NCBI GenBank assembly: GCA_025128025.1
Contig: JAHLYR010000068.1
Span: 124,001 to 188,000 of the forward strand
Length of the DNA: 64,000 nucleotides
DNA from: Synechococcus sp. CS-1330
Lineage (GTDB): Bacteria > Cyanobacteriota > Cyanobacteriia > PCC-6307 > Cyanobiaceae
Direction of reading: 5' to 3'
The notes under the pieces are model-generated. The model saw only the letters and a program-made list of their open reading frames with translations, did no database searches and was not told the DNA's origin. Positions within the stretch are counted from its first letter, which is position 1. The number at the start of each line of letters is the position of its first letter. A program made the position numbers and the translations under genes. This document shows positions 60,240 to 64,000 of this stretch, in pieces.

Positions 60240-62306
60240 ATGTCCCGCATAGTTGGCATCGACCTAGGCACCACAAACTCAGTGGTGGCGGTACTGGAGG
60301 GCGGCCGTCCCCAGGTGATCGCCAGCGCTGAAGGTGGCCGCACCACCCCCTCGGTGGTGGGCTTCAGCCGCGACCAGGAGTTGCTCGTCGGTCAGCTGGC
60401 CCGTCGCCAGCTTGTGCTCAACCCACGCAATACCTTCGCCAACCTCAAGCGTTTCGTTGGCCGTCAGTGGGACGAGCTCGAGGAGGACAGTCTGTCGGTG
60501 CCCTACAGCGTGCGGGCCAACGACCAGGGCAACGTGCGGGTGGTGTGCCCAGCCACCGAAAGGGAATACGCCCCTGAAGAGCTGGTTGCCAGCGTGCTGC
60601 GCAAGCTCTGTGATGACGCCGCCACCTACCTCGGCGAGCCAGTGGAAGCGGCGGTGATCACCGTGCCGGCCTACTTCAACGACGCCCAGCGCCAGGCCAC
60701 CCGCGATGCCGGCCGCCTGGCTGGGATCAGCGTTGAGCGGATCCTCAATGAACCCACCTCGGCTGCCCTGGCCTACGGCTTCGATCGCAGCACCGTCAAG
60801 CGGGTGCTGGTGTTTGACCTGGGCGGTGGCACTTTCGATGTCTCGGTGCTGCGCATCGCCCAAGGGGTGTTCGATGTGAAGGCCACCAGCGGCGATACCC
60901 AGCTGGGCGGCAACGACTGGGACCGGCGCATCGTCGACTGGCTGGCCGATGCCTTCCTGACAGAGCACAGCATTGATCTGCGCCGGGACCGCCAGGCCCT
61001 GCAGCGGCTCACCGAAGCAGCGGAGAAAGCCAAGATCGAGCTAAGTGGCGTCCAGAGCACGCCGATTTCCTTGCCTTTTATTGCCACCGGCCCCGACGGG
61101 CCGCTGCATATCGAAACCACCCTGGAGCGGCGGGTGTTTGAGGGCCTCTGCCCCGATCTGCTGGATCGCTTGCTGCGGCCGGTGCAGCGGGCCCTGCGGG
61201 ATTCGGCCTTCGCGGCCGAAGACATCGACGACGTCGTGCTGGTGGGTGGCTGCACCCGCATGCCGATGGTGCAGCAGATGGTGCGCACCCTTATTCCGCT
61301 GGAGCCCTGCCAGTCGGTGAACCCCGATGAGGTGGTGGCAATCGGTGCTGCGGTACAGGCGGGGATCCTCACCGGTGAGCTGCGCGATCTGATGCTCAAC
61401 GACGTCACGCCCCTATCGCTGGGCCTGGAAACCATTGGCGGCGTGATGAAGGTGCTGATTCCTCGCAACACCTCGATCCCAGTGCGTAAGAGCGACCTGT
61501 TCAGCACTTCCGAAGCCAACCAAAGCTCGGTGGAGATCCACGTGCTGCAGGGGGAGCGGCAGATGGCCGCCGACAACAAGAGCCTGGGGCGTTTTCGTCT
61601 CTCGGGCATTCCGCCGGCGCCTCGGGGTGTGCCCCAGGTGCAAGTGTCCTTCGACATCGATGCCAACGGCCTGCTGCAGGTGTCGGCTACTGACCGCACC
61701 ACCGGGCGCCAGCAGAGCGTCAGCATCCAGGGGGGCTCCAACCTCAGCGAGGAGGAGATCACCAAGTTGATTGAGGAGGCCGATCTCAAGGCCAGCGAGG
61801 ATCGGCGCAAGCGAGCCGAGATCGATCGCCGCAACCGCGCCCAAACTCTGGTGGCCCAGGCGGAGCGCCGTTTGCGCGATGCGTCCCTTGAACTGGGCCC
61901 CTACGGCGCCGAGCGCCAGCAGCGCTCCGTGGAGTTGGCCCTGCGCGATGTGCAGGATTTGCTGGCTGCCGACGACCTGGTGGAGCTGGAGCTGGCCGTG
62001 AGCCAGCTCCAGGAAGCTCTGTTTGGTCTCAACCGCCGCCTGCAGAGCGAACGCAAGGCAGAGCAGGGGCCCCTGCAGGGGCTCAAGAACACCCTGGGCT
62101 CGCTCAAAGATGAGTTGTTTGCCGATGACGACTGGGATGACTGGAACCGCCCTGGCAGTGATCCCTGGGCTGCTCCCCCCAGTCGCTACGACCGGGATCC
62201 CTATCGCGAGCCCTACAGGGAGCCCTATCGCGAACCTGAGCCGGTAGCTCGCGAACGCCGGCCCCGCAGCGACTCAGATCCCTGGGGGGATGGTTCCTAC
62301 CGGTGA
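60240..62306 (+). CDS. dnaK: Molecular chaperone DnaK (Hsp70)
   Basis: A 688-residue Hsp70. GIDLGTTNSVVAVLEGG starts the ATPase domain, EPTSAALAYGFDRS, VFDLGGGTFDVSVL and VVLVGGCTRMPMVQQM complete it, and the substrate-binding domain and lid follow. The lid ends in a divergent acidic, tryptophan-rich and then PYRE-repeat tail (about residues 620-688) unlike the EEVD/DDKK ends of housekeeping DnaK. Cyanobacteria have up to three DnaK paralogues; this one is coupled to a dnaJ, as in the dnaK3-dnaJ arrangement, but I cannot settle the paralogue. Confidence 0.94.
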   Translation: MSRIVGIDLGTTNSVVAVLEGGRPQVIASAEGGRTTPSVVGFSRDQELLVGQLARRQLVLNPRNTFANLKRFVGRQWDELEEDSLSVPYSVRANDQGNVRVVCPATEREYAPEELVASVLRKLCDDAATYLGEPVEAAVITVPAYFNDAQRQATRDAGRLAGISVERILNEPTSAALAYGFDRSTVKRVLVFDLGGGTFDVSVLRIAQGVFDVKATSGDTQLGGNDWDRRIVDWLADAFLTEHSIDLRRDRQALQRLTEAAEKAKIELSGVQSTPISLPFIATGPDGPLHIETTLERRVFEGLCPDLLDRLLRPVQRALRDSAFAAEDIDDVVLVGGCTRMPMVQQMVRTLIPLEPCQSVNPDEVVAIGAAVQAGILTGELRDLMLNDVTPLSLGLETIGGVMKVLIPRNTSIPVRKSDLFSTSEANQSSVEIHVLQGERQMAADNKSLGRFRLSGIPPAPRGVPQVQVSFDIDANGLLQVSATDRTTGRQQSVSIQGGSNLSEEEITKLIEEADLKASEDRRKRAEIDRRNRAQTLVAQAERRLRDASLELGPYGAERQQRSVELALRDVQDLLAADDLVELELAVSQLQEALFGLNRRLQSERKAEQGPLQGLKNTLGSLKDELFADDDWDDWNRPGSDPWAAPPSRYDRDPYREPYREPYREPEPVARERRPRSDSDPWGDGSYR
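62199..62234 (+). repeat. 12-base tandem repeat (3 units) in the dnaK 3' end
   Basis: Three consecutive near-identical 12-base units (CCCTATCGCGAG, CCCTACAGGGAG, CCCTATCGCGAA) encode Pro-Tyr-Arg-Glu three times in the C-terminal tail of DnaK. The unit is in frame, so copy number can change without breaking the gene. The middle unit uses different synonymous codons, so the repeat is not very recent. Confidence 0.8.
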
Positions 62307-63250
62307 CCTCTAGCCCCGCCGCCCCGGCCGACTACTGGTCGGTGCTGGGCCTCGAGCCTGGCGCCGATGCCAGCAACCTCAAACGGGCTTTCCGGGCCCA
62401 GGCCCGGCGCTGGCACCCCGATCTCAATGGCAACGACCCGCTGGCGGAGGAGCGCTTCAAGCTGGTCAACGAGGCCTATGCGGTGCTCTCAGATCCGCGT
62501 CGCCGCCAGGCCTGGGAGGCCGGTATGCCCGCTGACGGCCCGGGCCGGGAGTCCCAGGATCCCTTTGCTTCCGGTTTCCCGGACTTCGAGGCATACCTCG
62601 AGGTGCTCTTCGGTGAGCGCCGCCGTCCCCGCCGGGCTGCCGAACCCGAGTGGCAGGAAACGGAGCCCGAGCCTCCTGCGGAAAATCCGCCTCAGGCTTC
62701 TGGATCGGTAACTGCCGCGCCGCCGCCGCCGCCACCGGTGCGGGCTTCCAGCGACCAGGAGAGCCTGGTAGAGCTCACTCCGGAGCAGGCGTTGCAGGGG
62801 GAGCGGCTGGAGCTGGAGCTGGCTGATGGCACGGCGGTGGAGGTGTGGACTCCTCCTTTGGCCGGCGATGGCTGGCGACTGCGGCTGGCGGGGGTGACCC
62901 CTGGCGGAGGCGATCACTTTTTGCAGTTGCGGGTGCGCACCGAGGAAGGCCTGCGCATCGACGGCCTGCGGGTGCTCTACCCCCTCGAACTGACCCCAGC
63001 GGAAGCGGCCCTGGGCTGCCAGGTGGTGGTGCCCACCCTGCGCGGGCCGGTGAAGCTGCGGGTGCCGGCCGGCTCCTCCAGCGGCCGCTTGCTGCGCCTG
63101 CGGGGGCGGGGCCAGGAGTGGGCTGAGCAGCGCGGCGACCAGCTGGTGGAGGTGCGGATCCTGGTGCCGGAGCAGCTGGGTGAGGCGGAGGCAGCCCTCT
63201 ACAAGCGGCTGCAGGAGCTCGCCGACGATCCCGAAGACCAGCACCGGTGA
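62303..63250 (+). CDS. dnaJ: J-domain co-chaperone (DnaJ class B/CbpA-like)
   Basis: A 315-residue J protein. The J domain spans residues 10-65 with HPD at 38-40 (RRWHPDLNGND). A proline- and glutamate-rich linker follows (EPPAENPPQASG, PPPPPP), then the DnaJ C-terminal substrate-binding domains (LTPAEAALGCQVVVPTLRGPVKLRVPAGSSSGRLLRLRGRG). The zinc-finger repeats are absent. It starts with GTG inside the dnaK stop, so the pair is made together. Confidence 0.92.
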   Translation: MTSSPAAPADYWSVLGLEPGADASNLKRAFRAQARRWHPDLNGNDPLAEERFKLVNEAYAVLSDPRRRQAWEAGMPADGPGRESQDPFASGFPDFEAYLEVLFGERRRPRRAAEPEWQETEPEPPAENPPQASGSVTAAPPPPPPVRASSDQESLVELTPEQALQGERLELELADGTAVEVWTPPLAGDGWRLRLAGVTPGGGDHFLQLRVRTEEGLRIDGLRVLYPLELTPAEAALGCQVVVPTLRGPVKLRVPAGSSSGRLLRLRGRGQEWAEQRGDQLVEVRILVPEQLGEAEAALYKRLQELADDPEDQHR

Positions 63251-63272
63251 CACACTGGAGGGCCATTGCCCC

Positions 63273-63686
63273 ATGCCGCGATCCATGCCGGTGCATGTGC
63301 TGCTGTTTGATGCTGGAACCGATCAGGAAGGCATCCATTCGTTGGAGCTAAACGGCCGCACGGTGGTGCTGCTGTTTGAAGACAGCGACGATGCGGAGCG
63401 CTACGCCGGTCTGCTCGAAGCCCAGGACTTCCCCGTGCCCACCGTGGAGCCGCTCGACCGCGAGGAGATGGAGCTTTTCTGCGGCGAGGCGGGCTATGAG
63501 GCCCGCTTTGTGCCGGCGGGCTTCCTGCCCCAGAGCGCTGAAGACCGGCTGCTGATTGCGCCGCCTGAGCGCAACATGGACGTAACCAACTGGCAGGAGC
63601 AGCGGGAGCAGCAGGAGCAGGCAAGCGAGAGCAGCGGTGATCCCAGCCTCGAAGCCTTCCGCCGTCAACTGGAGGGCTTGCTGTGA
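63273..63686 (+). CDS. DUF3110 protein
   Basis: A 137-residue protein. PVHVLLFDAGTDQEGIHSLELNGRTVVLLFEDSDDAERYAGLLEAQDFPVPTVEPL is the DUF3110 domain, confined to cyanobacteria and plastids and without known role. The C-terminal 40 residues are glutamine- and glutamate-rich. Two ATGs (63273 and 63285) could start it. It lies 22 bases after dnaJ and overlaps murQ by 4 bases, so it may belong to the chaperone operon. Confidence 0.78.
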   Translation: MPRSMPVHVLLFDAGTDQEGIHSLELNGRTVVLLFEDSDDAERYAGLLEAQDFPVPTVEPLDREEMELFCGEAGYEARFVPAGFLPQSAEDRLLIAPPERNMDVTNWQEQREQQEQASESSGDPSLEAFRRQLEGLL

Positions 63687-64000
63687 GCGGTCCTTCTGTG
63701 AGCAACCCATCTGTGAGCGGTCCTGATCGCGGCCACCTGCTCACCGAGCAGGCCAATCCCCTCAGCGAGCGGCTCGACCAGCTGCCCACCGACGAACTGG
63801 TGGGCCTTTTTTGTGTCAACGAAAGTGAGCCCCAGCGGGCCCTGGAAGCGGCGGCCCCGGCCCTGGCTGCCGCCGTTGATGCCATCGCTGCCCGTTTGCA
63901 GGCCGGCGGGCGACTTTTTTACCTAGGGGCGGGCACCTCCGGCCGGCTTGGGGTGCTCGACGCCGCTGAGTGTCCGCCAACTTTCTGCACGGCGCCTGAG
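63683..64000 (+). CDS. murQ: N-acetylmuramic acid 6-phosphate etherase (cut by window edge)
   Basis: The first 106 codons of MurQ, which cleaves the lactyl ether of MurNAc-6-phosphate during peptidoglycan recycling. HLLTEQANPLSERLDQLPTDEL and LFYLGAGTSGRLGVLDAAECPPTF (the SIS-domain sugar-phosphate loop) are diagnostic. The start region has three in-frame GTG codons in a near-repeat (VSGPSVSNPSVSGP), so the true start is uncertain. The gene continues beyond the right edge. Confidence 0.92.
   Translation, partial: MSGPSVSNPSVSGPDRGHLLTEQANPLSERLDQLPTDELVGLFCVNESEPQRALEAAAPALAAAVDAIAARLQAGGRLFYLGAGTSGRLGVLDAAECPPTFCTAPE

Noticed and set aside
60279-61834. Long open frames on the minus strand opposite dnaK (229 and 353 codons)
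   Set aside because: They mirror a well-conserved chaperone gene and have no recognisable protein; high GC makes antisense frames long by default.
1-64000. CRISPR array, rRNA genes, insertion sequences
   Set aside because: No regularly spaced repeats, no rRNA-like conserved stretches and no transposase-like frames were seen on either strand.
1-64000. HIP1 octamer (GCGATCGC) enrichment as in many cyanobacteria
   Set aside because: Only a handful of copies were noticed by eye (for example near 18793, 31789, 38044, 43500 and 47649); that is not a striking density, and an exact count was not made.

Overview
The window looks like one uninterrupted stretch of a GC-rich cyanobacterial chromosome, most likely a freshwater or coastal picocyanobacterium of the Synechococcus/Cyanobium group. 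The evidence is a set of oxygenic-phototroph genes (psaK, petN, thf1/psb29, a Psb32/TLP18.3-like TPM protein), several DUFs largely confined to cyanobacteria (DUF4079, DUF1830, DUF2103, DUF3593, DUF2499, DUF3110), cofH, a class I aldolase, and very compact gene packing. Most neighbours overlap by 1-8 bases or lie under 60 bases apart, and GTG starts are common. I see no rRNA, CRISPR array, prophage or insertion sequence. There is one tRNA (Ser, GGA) and one convincing small RNA (6S RNA beside purK).

Layout. 0-2.2 kb: an ATP-dependent DNA ligase (cut by the left edge) with its ligase-associated exonuclease, then a VapBC toxin-antitoxin pair. 2.2-9.6 kb: aldolase, nadA, a metallophosphoesterase coupled to a GT-B-like protein, a lysozyme-like secreted protein, the TPM protein and a MidA-type methyltransferase. 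9.6-13.7 kb: a seven-gene Mrp-type cation/proton antiporter operon with no NuoL-like MrpA core. 13.7-17.0 kb: a three-gene, overlapping cellulose-synthase-like unit. 17.1-21.1 kb: a three-gene ABC-2 exporter and a Rieske oxygenase of the PaO/Tic55 type. 21.1-25.9 kb: aroB, a sugar ABC permease, a membrane-anchored coiled-coil protein ending in a J-like motif, purK and 6S RNA. 25.9-31.9 kb: nitroreductase, DUF2103 and clpS, then petN-small membrane protein-cofH-hypothetical, thf1 and clpP. 31.9-39.8 kb: an AT-richer two-gene insert (APH/CHK-like kinase plus a leaderless beta-barrel), ftsH, DUF1830, an orphan MacB-type permease and pyruvate kinase. 39.8-46.2 kb: MazG-like, YggT, scpB, ilvA, dxs and a geranylgeranyl-reductase-like flavoprotein. 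46.2-51.3 kb: a tight six-gene minus-strand chain (sulfotransferase, LysR regulator, DUF2499, DUF3593, an ionotropic-receptor-like channel, psaK), with csaB divergent from it. 51.3-57.1 kb: peroxiredoxin, rpmB, htpG, two ferredoxins, hisZ, an inositol-monophosphatase-like enzyme and tRNA-Ser. 57.2-60.1 kb: pstCAB behind a candidate Pho box. 60.2-64 kb: dnaK-dnaJ-DUF3110-murQ (murQ cut by the right edge).

Most of the content is core metabolism, photosynthesis support and protein quality control (clpS, clpP, ftsH, htpG, dnaK/J, thf1). The parts that deserve a closer look are the six-gene sulfotransferase-regulator-channel chain and the non-canonical pore of its receptor channel, the kinase/beta-barrel insert, the MrpA-less antiporter, the J-like coiled-coil protein, the cellulose-synthase-like protein with a decayed PilZ-like tail, and the nested inverted repeats upstream of htpG. 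No biochemical role was tested; functions are from motif and family recognition by eye.
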